The position numbers and the translations under genes were made by a program. DNA of 64,000 bases, taken from assembly GCF_006402735.1 (NCBI RefSeq), contig NZ_CP017174.1, forward strand, positions 8,102,001 through 8,166,000. Reading direction: 5' to 3'. Shown one piece after another: positions 7,417-16,968 of the stretch; the stretch's first letter is position 1; every line of letters starts with the position of its first letter. Source of the stretch: Myxococcus xanthus (lineage in GTDB: Bacteria; Myxococcota; Myxococcia; Myxococcales; Myxococcaceae). The notes under the pieces were generated by a model. The model worked only from the letters and a program-made list of their open reading frames with translations, was not told the DNA's origin and made no database searches.

Positions 7417-9564
7417 ATGAAACATCCCGTGGCCGCCGACCTGCTCAGATACCTCCGCCTTGCCACTCCGCTCGCGCTGCTGCTCACCGCGGCCTGCGCC
7501 ACCACGAATGCGCCGCCCCCCTCGGGACCCAAGGTCACCGACCTGGAAATCCAGGGAACGGACCAGGTGAGCGAGGGCGCCATCAAGGACCACATCCTCA
7601 CCACCGCCACGCCCTTCTGGGGCTTCTGGCCCTTCGGCGGCCCCAGCTACTTCGACGCCAACGCGTGGCAGGCGGACCTGCGCCGCATCGAGCGGTACTA
7701 CCAGGCCCAGGGCTACTACCAGGCGAAGGTCACCAACGCCGAGGTGAAGCCGGACGGTGACGACAAGGTCGCCATCGACATCAGCGTGCAGGAGGGCGAA
7801 CCCACCCGCATCAGCGAAATCCAGGTGACGGGCCTGGACACCCTGCCAGAGGACGTGCGCGAGGAGCACCGCAAGTACGTGCTGGACGGACTGCCCCTGC
7901 ACGAAGGCGACGTCTTCAAGGAAGAGTCCTGGGAGGAAGCGAAGGTCCGCGTCCAGGAGCGGCTGCGCGAGCTGGCCTACGCCGAGGCCGAAGTCGACGG
8001 CGAGGTCCGGGTGGACGTGGACACAAGGCAGGCGGTGGTGGAATTGCGCACCCGGCCCGGCATCCGCTATCGCTTCGGCAACACCTTCGTCGCCACCGAC
8101 GCCAATCCCCAGGTGCCTCCGCGCCGCATCATCGAACAGGTGACGGGCGCGCTGAAGAAGGGGGACTGGTACAGCGAGACGGCGCTGGCCAACGCGCAGG
8201 CGCGCGTGTTCCGCATGGGCGTGTTCGGCGCGGTGAAGGTGAACCGTGGCGCGCCGGACCGCGAGTCCGGCACGGTGCCGGTGGTGGTGGACGTGCGGGA
8301 GGCGCCCTTCCGCTCCGTGCGGCTGGGCGGCGGCCTGGGCGTGGACGCGGCCCGGCAGGAGGTCCGCGCGGTGGGCGAGTGGACCCACCGGAACTTCGGC
8401 GGCGGCCTGCGCCGCTTCACCGTCCGAGGCCGGCTGGGCTACGCCTTCATCCCCAACGTCCTCAGCTTCAACAAGGACGGTCCTGTCTTCGACGTCACCG
8501 CCGAATACGAGCAGCCCCGCTTCCTCTTCCGGGACTTGCGGGCGCAGAACTCGCTCAGCGTGGAGAAGGGCCTGGAGCAGGCCTATGACTTCTGGGGCGG
8601 CAGGCTCCAGACGGGTGTCATCTGGCAGCCGCACCCCGACTTCTCCATCTTCCCGTCGTACAACCTCCAGGTGTACCGGCTCAGCGGCCGCGTCAGCGCC
8701 GACTCCCGCGTGCCGCCCATCGTCCTGGGCTGCGGCGAGGGCCAGGCGCAGTGCAACGTGGCGCTCAGCTTCCTGGAGCTGGCCTTCACCTGGGACCGAC
8801 GCGATGACGTCATCGAGCCGCGCGACGGCTACTACATCTCCCTCTCCGTCCAGAAGGGCGGAGGCACGCCCCTCATGGGAGACTTCAACTACGTCCGCCT
8901 GCTGCCCGACCTGCGCGTCTACCGTTCGTTCGGCGAGGACAAGCGGTTCATCCTGGCGGCGAAGGTGCGCGCGGGCACGCTGAACCCCGCGGGCGGCGGC
9001 CAGAGCTCCATCGTCACCCGCTTCTTCTCGGGCGGTGGCACGTTCATGCGCGGCTTCAACGGCCAGCGCCTGTCTCCCCTGGCCGCCCTGCAGCGCACGG
9101 CGGACGTGGACGGCGACGGCAACCCGGATGTCGTCCAGGACGAGGAATGGGACACCGTGCCCGTGGGTGGCAACAGCCTCTTCGAGACCTCGGTGGAGAT
9201 GCGCTACCAGTTCACGGAGAGCCTGATGGTGGCGGCCTTCTATGACACGGGCCTGGTGGGCATCGAGGACTTCTCCCACGCGAACCGGCCCAAGCTCTTC
9301 GGCCCCCAGCACTACCACGCCGTGGGCATGGGCCTGCGGTATCTGACGGTCGTCGGGCCCATCCGGCTGGACATCGCCCGGCGGTTGAACATTGGCGGGG
9401 GATTGCCCGTTTCCACCCCGGGATACATCTATCCCGAAGCCGGAGGCTGCTTCGGCATCGGAAGCCGGTGGAGACCCACGGGCCCGACGACGCCCAGCGG
9501 CGCGTTCGCGGGCGCTCCGGACGGGCTGTGCGCGCTGCACCTGTCGATTGGAGAGGCGTTTTGA
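7417..9564 (+). CDS. TamA/BamA-like outer-membrane assembly protein with lipoprotein signal
   Basis: A 715-residue Omp85-superfamily protein. Residues 1-27 look like a lipoprotein signal (ALLLTAAC, Cys27). POTRA-like repeats follow (about 38-110, 120-200 and 205-300), then a beta-barrel from about residue 310 to the end, with the conserved loop motif GGGTFMRGF (about 543-551) and a terminal Phe in a beta-signal (LHLSIGEAF). The ATG at 7417 is chosen over the upstream frame because it begins the signal sequence. Its stop overlaps the start of the TamB gene, so it is most likely the TamA partner. Lipidation of an Omp85 protein is unusual, although a chance lipobox cannot be excluded. Confidence 0.88.
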   Translation: MKHPVAADLLRYLRLATPLALLLTAACATTNAPPPSGPKVTDLEIQGTDQVSEGAIKDHILTTATPFWGFWPFGGPSYFDANAWQADLRRIERYYQAQGYYQAKVTNAEVKPDGDDKVAIDISVQEGEPTRISEIQVTGLDTLPEDVREEHRKYVLDGLPLHEGDVFKEESWEEAKVRVQERLRELAYAEAEVDGEVRVDVDTRQAVVELRTRPGIRYRFGNTFVATDANPQVPPRRIIEQVTGALKKGDWYSETALANAQARVFRMGVFGAVKVNRGAPDRESGTVPVVVDVREAPFRSVRLGGGLGVDAARQEVRAVGEWTHRNFGGGLRRFTVRGRLGYAFIPNVLSFNKDGPVFDVTAEYEQPRFLFRDLRAQNSLSVEKGLEQAYDFWGGRLQTGVIWQPHPDFSIFPSYNLQVYRLSGRVSADSRVPPIVLGCGEGQAQCNVALSFLELAFTWDRRDDVIEPRDGYYISLSVQKGGGTPLMGDFNYVRLLPDLRVYRSFGEDKRFILAAKVRAGTLNPAGGGQSSIVTRFFSGGGTFMRGFNGQRLSPLAALQRTADVDGDGNPDVVQDEEWDTVPVGGNSLFETSVEMRYQFTESLMVAAFYDTGLVGIEDFSHANRPKLFGPQHYHAVGMGLRYLTVVGPIRLDIARRLNIGGGLPVSTPGYIYPEAGGCFGIGSRWRPTGPTTPSGAFAGAPDGLCALHLSIGEAF

Positions 9565-12500
9565 CGCAATCCCCCCCGAGCGCCGCGCCTCCCCCACCCC
9601 GCCGGCCCGCGCGCTGGGGCCGCCGCGTGCTGTGGGGTCTGCTGGGCCTCGTGGGCCTCATCGTGCTCGTCGTCGCGGGCGTGCTCGTCTTCGCCACGAC
9701 GTCGCGCGGAGAGGCCTGGCTCGTCCAGAAGGGACTCGCGCTGGCCCATGAGCAGCTCTCCGGCCGGCTGGAGCTGGGGCGCCTGGACCTGTCCCTGGGC
9801 GGCGTCATCCTCGAGGACGTGAAGCTGTATGACCCCGAAGGCGAGCTGGTGGCGGAAATCGCCCGGGTGGACGTGCGCGCGCGGCTGGCGGGGCTGGTGC
9901 GCCAGCACGTGAACCTCCCCTCCGCGCGCATCGAGCGTCCGCGCCTGTATCTGGCCCAGGACGAGCGCGGGCTGAACCTGACGCGCGCGCTGGAGCCCCG
10001 CACGCCCAGCCCCGAGGAGCCCTCCACGGGCCGCGGCTCGCTGGTGCTGGACTTGCGCGAGCTCGTGCTCGAGGACGGCTACGTCGACTTCCGCCAGGCG
10101 CTGCCCGAAGGCGGTGAGCGGCAGGTGCGGCTGGAGGACCTGGATGCCCGGGGCTCGGCCCGCTACGCCGCCGCGACGCAAGGCGTGGGCGCGAACCTGG
10201 AGGCCACCGCGAGCCTCGCCCGCCCCGTGCCCGGGCCCGTGCGGCTGGCGCTGAAGGCCCGCGGCGAAGAGGGCGCCTTCGAAGGCGATGTCGACCTGGA
10301 GGCCGCGGGGCTGGTGCTGGACGCCAGCGGCCGCGCGAAGCTCCCTCCAGAGACGCCGCCGGGCGTGCCGGAGGGCCAGCTCCAGGCAGGACTGGAGCTG
10401 CGGCGCCTGTCCGCGCCGCCCGACCTGCTGCGGGCCTTCGTGCCCACCTGGCCGTTGCGGGTGCCGGTGTCCGCGGAGGGCTCCGCCGGACTGGACGGCG
10501 ACGCGGCGCGGGTGGACGTCACCGCGAAGGCCGCCAGCGCCTCCCTGTCCGTGAAGGGCGGAATGGATTTGGAGCGGATGCGCACCGACGGCCTGTCCGT
10601 GAAGGCGCGCGACGTGGACCTGTCGGAGCTGATGGCGCAGGGCCCCAAGACGCGTATCGCCGCGGACCTGGACGCGAAGGGCGGAGGCACGAGCCTGGAG
10701 TCGATGGAAGGCGAGGTGAAGCTCACCGTGTCCCCGTCCGAATACCTGGGCCAGCCGCTGGGGCCGGTGGAGTTGGAGGCCAGCGCGAAGGAGGGCCGGT
10801 ATTCGCTGATGCGGCTGCGGATGCTCGCGCCGGGCGTGGCCCTGCAGGCCAAGGGAGACGGCACAGCGGAGTCGGTGCACCTGGAAGGTGGCCTCACCGC
10901 CGGCAACCTCGCCCTGCTGTCACAGATGCTGTCCAAGCTGATGCCGGGTGTGGTGGCCCCCATGGCGGGCAACGGCACGTTGGACTTCTCCGTGAAGGGC
11001 CCGCTGCGCACGCCCGCCGTGAAGGTCGACGGTGGCTTCGCGGCGCTGCGGTACGGCGACGTGGCGGCGCAGGACGTGTCCCTGAAGCTGGAGATGCCGG
11101 ACGTCAGCCACCCCCTCACGTCCAACGCCACGCTGGTGGTGTCCCGGCTGAAGGCGGGCGGACGGGACTTGCGCGACGTCGCCGTCACGCTGGCCACGCA
11201 GGAGCGTGCGCTGGAGGCCAGCGTGCGCGTGGCGGGAGACGCGGAGCTGGGGCTCACGCTCAGTGGCCAGGTGGACGACAATCGCCAGGGGCTGGCCATC
11301 CGGCAGATGGCGCTGTTCTGGCCGGAGGCCACCTGGACGCTCCAGGCGCCCACGCACCTGGGCTTCGGCGGAGGCAACGTCGAGGTGGCGCCTGCGCTGC
11401 GGCTCGCGTCGGAGGGGCAGACGCTGTCGCTGCAGGGCGCGATGCGCGGCCAGCGCGTCAACGCGCGAGTGGAACTGGGCGCGTTCGATTTGTCGCGGCT
11501 GCCCCGGTCCTTCGTCCCGGAGTCGCTGGGCCTGGGCGGCAGGCTGACAGGCCACGCCGCCGTCAGCGGGACGATGGCGCGCCCCGACGCGGAGACCGAC
11601 CTTCGGCTGGAAGACGGCAGCGCGCGCGGCTACGAGGGGCTCCAGGCGGAGCTGAAGGCGCGCTACGTGAAGGACCGCGCCACCGGGACGCTGGCGGCCA
11701 GCCTACCCGTGGCGCGGCTCGCCGCCGAGTTCGACGTGCCGGTGCAGGGTGTGCTCAAGCGCCGGCGCGATGCGATGTCCGTGCGCCTGAACCTGGAGGA
11801 CCTGGACATCGCCGGCGCCATGAAGCTCGCGGGCCAGCCCGAGAGCGCCAGCGGCCGGCTGGCCGGCACGCTGACCGTGGAAGGCCCCGCGCGTGAACCC
11901 CTGCTGGACTTCACCCTCCGCGGACAGGACGTGCGCTACCAGACGCCGCCGCCGGGCTTCTCGCTGCCTGTGCCGCTGGCCTTCCAGTTGCGCGCCGCGT
12001 CCGACCGCGAGGACCAGACGCTGGATGCGCGCCTGGACGTGGAGGGCCTGGGCTCGCAGACGTACGTGGCCCTGCGGACGCCCTTCACGGTGGGCGGGCT
12101 GATGGCGAAGCCGCCCACGCCCGATGAGCTCTTCGCGACGACGCTGGGCGTGGAGGCCCGCGTGACGCAGCTGCCCCTCACCCTGCTCAAGGGCATGAGC
12201 GGTGTGCAGCAGCCGGGCGGCACGGTGACGGCGCAGCTGGACTTCGAGGGCTCGGTGCTGGTGCCCCAGGCGACGCTGCGCGTGCAGGCCAACGCGGTGA
12301 CGATGAACGGGCTGCCGCCCATGAACGGGCAGCTCAGCGTCGTGGGCGGCGACAAGGACGTGAAGCTCACGCTGAACGCGCGGCGCCAGGACGGACCGCT
12401 GGCGCAGCTGACGGCCACGCTGGCGGCCCCGCTGGGCGCGCTCCAGGACCGCGAGGTCTACGGCTACATCCCCTTCGACATCACCGGCCGCGTGGGCCCG

Positions 12501-14297
12501 GTGCCGCTGCAAGAGATTCCCGGCCTGGCCACCCCGGCGTCGCCCGTGGCAGAGGGCGCGCCGCCACCGCAGGGCGGCCGGCCCCAGGGCATCCAGGGCG
12601 TGCTGGCCATGGAGCTGGGCGCGCGGGGCACGCTCGACACGCCGCAGATGGAGCTCACCGCCGGCGTGCAGGACCTGGGCGTGGGCAACACGGGGCTGGG
12701 CCAGGTGCGCCTGAACTACACGTACAGGGACACCCGCTCCCGCTTCGACCTGCTGCTCACCGAGCCGGGCGGCGGCACCATGCTGGTGAACGGAGGCCTG
12801 GGCCTGGACGTGTCACTGCCCGCGCTCAACCGGGGACTCCAGACAGACAACGCGCCGGTGGAGGTCGCGCTCAAGGCGCGCAACTTCAACCCGGCCTTCC
12901 TGTCCGGCACGGTGGAGATGCTGCGCAGCATCGGCGGCGTGCTCCAGGCGGACGCCAGCGTCGCCGGCACGTTGGGCGCGCCCAGCATCAACGGCAGCCT
13001 GGAGTGGAAGGACGGCAAGCTGGGGCTGATGGGCCTGGGCGAGTACCGCGACATCCAGCTCGCCCTGAAGGCCAGCCGCGAATCCATCGCCGTCACGACG
13101 CTGTCGGCGAAGGCCGGCAACGGCTCACTCAACCTCAACTCGCCGTTGACCGCGGTGCTCAACGCCCGGAATGAGTACGAGCTGTCCAGCCCCGGAACGT
13201 CCGACCCGCCGCTGGTGATGCGCAATTTCCCCATCATCGTCGACGACCAGCTCATGGCGCTGGTGAGCCTGCGCGCGAAGGTGGAGGGCACGCTGTCCCG
13301 GCGACTGGTCAACCTGCGCAACGTCACCATCCCCGAGGCCACCATCGAGCTGCCGGAAGCCAAGCGCAAGGACCTGCAGGCGCTGGAGCGGCCCGGTGAC
13401 GTGATGCTGGTACGCAACGGCGAGCCGCTGGACCGCAAGAAGCGCAAGGAAGCGGCCCAGGCGCGGCCCCCGGCGAATCCCGACGAGACACCCGTGGAAG
13501 GCGCGGCCCCGGCGGAGGGCGTGGCGGTGGAAGACGAGGAGGAAACGGCGACGCCACCCATTGTGTTCTGGGTGAATGTGAATGCGCCCCGCAACCTCTG
13601 GGTGAAGGGCTCCGACATCAACGCGGAGCTGGGGCTGTCGGATGACTTTCGCGTCGAATACACGGACGTGGCGCGCCTGTTCGGTGAAGTGCGCGTGCTG
13701 CGCGGACGCGTGGACGTGCTCGGCCGCCGCTTCGACATCCAGCGTGACAGCCAGGTGCGCTTCACCGGCCCGGCCATGGCGCCGTACATCAACGTCACCG
13801 CCGAGCACCGCAACGACAGCGCCAAGGTCACCGTGTTCGTCACCATCCGGGGACAGGGGCGGGAAATCACGCTCAAGCCCACCAGTGACCCGCCGCTGCC
13901 GGAGTCGGAAATCTACACGCTGCTGGCGACGGGCCGGCGCACGCTGGAGCGCAGCTCCGGTGCCTCCATGAACGCCAGCGCGCAGGCCGCGTCCGTGGTG
14001 GGCTCGCTGGTGGCCAACGAGGCCCGCAAGGCCCTGGCCGCGAAGCTGCCCCTGGACGTGGTCTCAATCGAGGCGGGGGCCTCCGGCATCGCGGGCACCA
14101 AGCTGGAAGTCGGCACCTACGTGACGGACAAAATCTACGTCGGCTACACCGGCCGCGTGGGCGCCAACCTCCAGCAGGGAGAGAACGCCAACGCGGTGCG
14201 CTTCGAGTACCAGTTGGGCACGCGCTGGAGCCTGGAAGGCCAGTACGGCGACGCGCGCTCGGGCGGGTTGGACCTCATCTGGACCAACCAGTACTGA
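9561..14297 (+). CDS. tamB: TamB family translocation/assembly module protein (DUF490)
   Basis: This giant protein of 1578 residues has an N-terminal inner-membrane anchor (about residues 18-45, VLWGLLGLVGLIVLVVAGVL) and then a very long beta-rich, repetitive AsmA-like region. It ends with the TamB/DUF490 domain (about 1330-1578), including LFGEVRVLRGRVDVLGRRF and a C-terminal strand ending in WTNQY. An acidic/Pro-rich linker at about 1300-1330 separates the two. The start is a TTG in a TTGA overlap with the upstream stop, preceded by GGAGAGG; no ATG fits. TamB-like proteins span the periplasm as lipid-transport bridges or help insert outer-membrane proteins, and the TamA-like neighbour supports that pairing. 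Confidence 0.9.
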   Translation: MTQSPPSAAPPPPRRPARWGRRVLWGLLGLVGLIVLVVAGVLVFATTSRGEAWLVQKGLALAHEQLSGRLELGRLDLSLGGVILEDVKLYDPEGELVAEIARVDVRARLAGLVRQHVNLPSARIERPRLYLAQDERGLNLTRALEPRTPSPEEPSTGRGSLVLDLRELVLEDGYVDFRQALPEGGERQVRLEDLDARGSARYAAATQGVGANLEATASLARPVPGPVRLALKARGEEGAFEGDVDLEAAGLVLDASGRAKLPPETPPGVPEGQLQAGLELRRLSAPPDLLRAFVPTWPLRVPVSAEGSAGLDGDAARVDVTAKAASASLSVKGGMDLERMRTDGLSVKARDVDLSELMAQGPKTRIAADLDAKGGGTSLESMEGEVKLTVSPSEYLGQPLGPVELEASAKEGRYSLMRLRMLAPGVALQAKGDGTAESVHLEGGLTAGNLALLSQMLSKLMPGVVAPMAGNGTLDFSVKGPLRTPAVKVDGGFAALRYGDVAAQDVSLKLEMPDVSHPLTSNATLVVSRLKAGGRDLRDVAVTLATQERALEASVRVAGDAELGLTLSGQVDDNRQGLAIRQMALFWPEATWTLQAPTHLGFGGGNVEVAPALRLASEGQTLSLQGAMRGQRVNARVELGAFDLSRLPRSFVPESLGLGGRLTGHAAVSGTMARPDAETDLRLEDGSARGYEGLQAELKARYVKDRATGTLAASLPVARLAAEFDVPVQGVLKRRRDAMSVRLNLEDLDIAGAMKLAGQPESASGRLAGTLTVEGPAREPLLDFTLRGQDVRYQTPPPGFSLPVPLAFQLRAASDREDQTLDARLDVEGLGSQTYVALRTPFTVGGLMAKPPTPDELFATTLGVEARVTQLPLTLLKGMSGVQQPGGTVTAQLDFEGSVLVPQATLRVQANAVTMNGLPPMNGQLSVVGGDKDVKLTLNARRQDGPLAQLTATLAAPLGALQDREVYGYIPFDITGRVGPVPLQEIPGLATPASPVAEGAPPPQGGRPQGIQGVLAMELGARGTLDTPQMELTAGVQDLGVGNTGLGQVRLNYTYRDTRSRFDLLLTEPGGGTMLVNGGLGLDVSLPALNRGLQTDNAPVEVALKARNFNPAFLSGTVEMLRSIGGVLQADASVAGTLGAPSINGSLEWKDGKLGLMGLGEYRDIQLALKASRESIAVTTLSAKAGNGSLNLNSPLTAVLNARNEYELSSPGTSDPPLVMRNFPIIVDDQLMALVSLRAKVEGTLSRRLVNLRNVTIPEATIELPEAKRKDLQALERPGDVMLVRNGEPLDRKKRKEAAQARPPANPDETPVEGAAPAEGVAVEDEEETATPPIVFWVNVNAPRNLWVKGSDINAELGLSDDFRVEYTDVARLFGEVRVLRGRVDVLGRRFDIQRDSQVRFTGPAMAPYINVTAEHRNDSAKVTVFVTIRGQGREITLKPTSDPPLPESEIYTLLATGRRTLERSSGASMNASAQAASVVGSLVANEARKALAAKLPLDVVSIEAGASGIAGTKLEVGTYVTDKIYVGYTGRVGANLQQGENANAVRFEYQLGTRWSLEGQYGDARSGGLDLIWTNQY

Positions 14298-14311
14298 GGC
14301 TCACTGGGACA

Positions 14312-14346
14312 CGGCGGGCTCCTGTCCTTCCGGGCGGGAGCCGCCG
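14312..14346. terminator. Hairpin between convergent genes
   Basis: An inverted repeat (CGGCG-G-GCTCC pairing with GGAGC-CGCCG, one bulged G) lies 14 bases after the tamB stop and just before the end of the convergent lipoprotein gene. There is no U-tract, as is common in high-GC genomes, so termination is an inference. Confidence 0.4.
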
Positions 14347-14355
14347 CTTCGACGA

Positions 14356-15402
14356 CTAGAGGCCGTACATCGCGAAGCACGAGCCCGCGGGGCCCGCGCC
14401 GGAAATGGGCGCGCTCGGCGCGCTCAGCCACGCGCTGTTGGCGCCGCACTGGTGCCACTGCTGGTCGCCCGTGGACTGCACGCAGGTGCGCGCCGGCACG
14501 GAGCGGCCCAGCGTGGCGGAGGAGCACCAGCCGTAGGACGCGGTGCAGTTCGTGGGCTTGGTGGTGCTGCCCGCGGTGAAGGCGCCCGACTGGCACTGCC
14601 GCCACATGGCGTCCGACGAGCTCTGCACACAGCCGAGCTCCGGCACGGTGGCGTCGGCCGTCTCGGAGTAGCAGCCGGAGGCGGAGCCCCACGCATAGGC
14701 CGACTCGTAGCGGTGGTAGACGACGGACACCAGCGACGAGCCGCCCACGTTGGTGCGGCCGCACTGGAGGGCATACGCGCCCACCCAGGGCGTGTACGTG
14801 TAGAGCGCCGCCGTCGCCTTGTTGACGGGACGCACCGAGCACGGGTCCGACGTGGACTTCGTCACGCCCACGCGCCAGCCGGAGATGGTGGCACGGCCCG
14901 CGTCCAGGTCCGTCAGGTAGCCGCGCAGCTTCTTGGCGGAGCAGTCAATCTGCTTGCCGAAGCCCACGTATTGCGCGTCACAGCCGCTGGTGTCCGGACA
15001 GCCACAGCCGGTGGCCTTGGCCAGGTTGTTGGAGTTGCCGCTCTGGACGAGGCTGGACTCCACCTGGATGCGGGCCAGCATGTACAGCGGGCTGATGCCA
15101 AAGGCCTTGGAGCGCTCGACGATGAGCGCGGCGGCCGTCTTGTTGCTGAAGGCCGGGTCCCGGTAGTTCGCCAGGAACGAGTTGTTCTGCTGGAGGAAGG
15201 CCTGCACCTGCGCGGTGGTAATCCACTGGCCACCAGTGATGTCGGTGTCCTCCAGCAGCCGGTGCATGTCGTACTTCGTGGTGGCCTCCAGCAGCACCTG
15301 GCCAGTCAGCTCGTCGATGACGGGCTCATCTGCCGCGTCGATGGGACCACAGCCGGCCGCCACCAACGCGGGCACCAGGAGCAACCACAATCGCGTCTTC
15401 AT
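14356..15402 (-). CDS. Lysozyme-like lipoprotein with C-terminal CVQS..W.QC repeats
   Basis: This 348-residue protein has a clear lipobox (PALVAAGC, Cys18). About residues 65-230 look like a lysozyme/glucosaminidase-type peptidoglycan hydrolase: GISPLYMLARIQVESSLVQ has the helix with the expected catalytic Glu, followed by Cys-rich GCGCPDTSGC and a YVGFGKQIDC...KKLRGYL segment. The C-terminus has two copies of a Cys motif (CVQSSSDAMWRQC and CVQSTGDQQWHQC, each preceded by a Cys-rich lead-in), possibly a wall- or glycan-binding module. It may take part in predatory or developmental wall turnover. The enzymatic assignment rests on pattern, not on a search. Confidence 0.65.
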   Translation of the reverse strand: MKTRLWLLLVPALVAAGCGPIDAADEPVIDELTGQVLLEATTKYDMHRLLEDTDITGGQWITTAQVQAFLQQNNSFLANYRDPAFSNKTAAALIVERSKAFGISPLYMLARIQVESSLVQSGNSNNLAKATGCGCPDTSGCDAQYVGFGKQIDCSAKKLRGYLTDLDAGRATISGWRVGVTKSTSDPCSVRPVNKATAALYTYTPWVGAYALQCGRTNVGGSSLVSVVYHRYESAYAWGSASGCYSETADATVPELGCVQSSSDAMWRQCQSGAFTAGSTTKPTNCTASYGWCSSATLGRSVPARTCVQSTGDQQWHQCGANSAWLSAPSAPISGAGPAGSCFAMYGL

Positions 15403-15489
15403 CGCGTCCTCGGGGGGATGGGCCGCGAACCCGGAGAGCGGTGCTCACCGTCCACCGGACACGGCCAGGGGGAGTCCGAGGCTCCAGCC

Positions 15490-15545
15490 GCGTGAAACAT
15501 TATTCAAGAATTTCTTATCTTTAATGCCTGACGGATTATTGGTGT
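15490..15545. promoter_or_regulatory. AT-rich divergent promoter region
   Basis: Between the two divergent lipoprotein genes (15403-15609) is a strikingly AT-rich patch in otherwise GC-rich DNA. It holds an 11-base palindrome AAGAATTTCTT at 15506-15516. On the minus strand, TTAAAG is followed 16 bases later by TAATGT, a possible -35/-10 pair for the lysozyme-like gene. No clear plus-strand promoter could be singled out. Confidence 0.4.
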
Positions 15546-15609
15546 CCTGTTGAATCCGTCACCCAGGCCACACAGCCAGAGCGCAGGCGCCGGGAGTAGC
15601 GTACCCGCC

Positions 15610-16938
15610 ATGAGCCACTTCCACGCTCCACCGAGGCCGAGGCGACTTCTCTCCCTGACGATGGGACTGCTGCTGGTGGCGGGCTGTTCCAGTTCGGACG
15701 GTGACAGTCCCGGGCCCGGGCCCTCGGGTGGAGACGCGGGCACGGGTGCACCGGACGGCGGCGGCCTGGAGCCTTCCGGCTGCCTCAATGAGACCTTCTT
15801 GTCGTCGCTGGGGAAGAACCGGCTGCTCGTGGGCGCGCAGATGGCGGACGGCACCGCGGCCAGCGCGCCTTTCGACATCCACTATCTCTACATCGCCGGT
15901 GGGCTGTTCGACTCGCCCACCGCCTGCACGTCCTGCACGTCCGGGTGCAGCACGTCGGGCACGTCGTGCCAGGGCGGCGGCTGTGCGTGGTGGGGCTGCT
16001 GGCAGGACGTGTCGCGGCCGCCCGGCGATTACGTGCGGGGCTTCGTGTCCCGTGCCCGGGCGCGCGGGCAGCTTCCGCTCATCACCTACTACCAGCAGTT
16101 GCTGGGCAGCGGATTGGGCGAGGGCGAACAGCAGCTGGGCGCGCTCAACAATCTGTCCTTCATGCGGCGCTATCTGGCGGACTGGCGCTTCGTGGTGCAG
16201 CAGGTGGGCGACGCGCAGGCGCTCCTCCACATCGAGCCGGACCTGTGGGGCTACGTGCAGTTCTTCCACGGCGACGCACGCCGCGTCCCCGCACAGGTGG
16301 CCAGCGCCAACGCCACGGACTGCTCGGCGATGGAGAACAACGCCGCGGGCCTGGGGCGCTGCATGATTGCCATGGCTCGCAAGTACGCGCCCAACGCGAA
16401 GGTGGGCCTGCACGCCAGCCCCTGGGCGACGCGGATGGACGTGTACCTGAACACCAACGCGTCCTTCGACGTGGCCGGCGAGGCGCACAAGGTGGCCGAC
16501 TTCCTCCTGCAGGTGGGCGGGAGCGAAACGGACTTCGTCGTGGTGGAGGCCTCCGACCGCGACGCGGGCTTCTACCAGTCACAGGGCGAGGACGCGTGGT
16601 GGGACGCCACCAACGCCACCCGGCCGAACTTCCACCAGGCCTTCGCCTGGGCGAAGGCAATCTCCGAACGGATGAACACACCGAACCTGTGGTGGCAGCT
16701 GCCCGTGGGCCACATGAACCTGCCCGACACGAACACGCGCTGGCGGGACAACCGCGTGGACTACTTCTTTACCCACGCGAATGAAGTGGCCGCGGCGCAC
16801 TCGGTGGGCTTCTCGTTCGGCGCAGGCGAAGGGCGGCAGACGACGCCGGAGACGGACAACGGCCACCTCGTCAGCCGGGTGCGGGCCTACGCGCAGTCGG
16901 GTGGACAGGCCCCATGCATCCCCACCCTGGCGCCCTGA
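15610..16938 (+). CDS. Secreted lipoprotein, possibly a TIM-barrel glycosidase
   Basis: A 442-residue protein with a lipobox (LLLVAGC, Cys26 from the ATG at 15610) and a Gly/Ser/Pro-rich spacer to about residue 55. The rest reads like an alternating beta/alpha barrel: SLGKNRLLVGAQMADG, GQLPLITYYQQLLG, ALLHIEPDLWGYVQF (with a conserved-looking Glu-Pro-Asp), AKVGLHASPW, DFVVVEASDRDAG and NLWWQLPVGHMN. A Cys-rich loop (CTSCTSGCSTSGTSC) sits at about 105-122. The HIEPDLW and VEASDRD segments could supply catalytic acids, but I cannot assign a glycoside hydrolase family. It is divergent from a lysozyme-like lipoprotein, which fits an extracellular wall- or polysaccharide-degrading role. Confidence 0.6.
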   Translation: MSHFHAPPRPRRLLSLTMGLLLVAGCSSSDGDSPGPGPSGGDAGTGAPDGGGLEPSGCLNETFLSSLGKNRLLVGAQMADGTAASAPFDIHYLYIAGGLFDSPTACTSCTSGCSTSGTSCQGGGCAWWGCWQDVSRPPGDYVRGFVSRARARGQLPLITYYQQLLGSGLGEGEQQLGALNNLSFMRRYLADWRFVVQQVGDAQALLHIEPDLWGYVQFFHGDARRVPAQVASANATDCSAMENNAAGLGRCMIAMARKYAPNAKVGLHASPWATRMDVYLNTNASFDVAGEAHKVADFLLQVGGSETDFVVVEASDRDAGFYQSQGEDAWWDATNATRPNFHQAFAWAKAISERMNTPNLWWQLPVGHMNLPDTNTRWRDNRVDYFFTHANEVAAAHSVGFSFGAGEGRQTTPETDNGHLVSRVRAYAQSGGQAPCIPTLAP

Positions 16939-16968
16939 GCGCCCTGCCCGTCCTGGTAGGCTGACCGC

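Noticed and set aside
7312..9597. Long frame antisense to the TamA-like gene and similar antisense frames at 9429-10880, 19161-21284 and 42113-44731
   Set aside because: These are typical of high-GC DNA: His/Arg/Gly/Leu-rich translations without domains, opposite well-supported genes.
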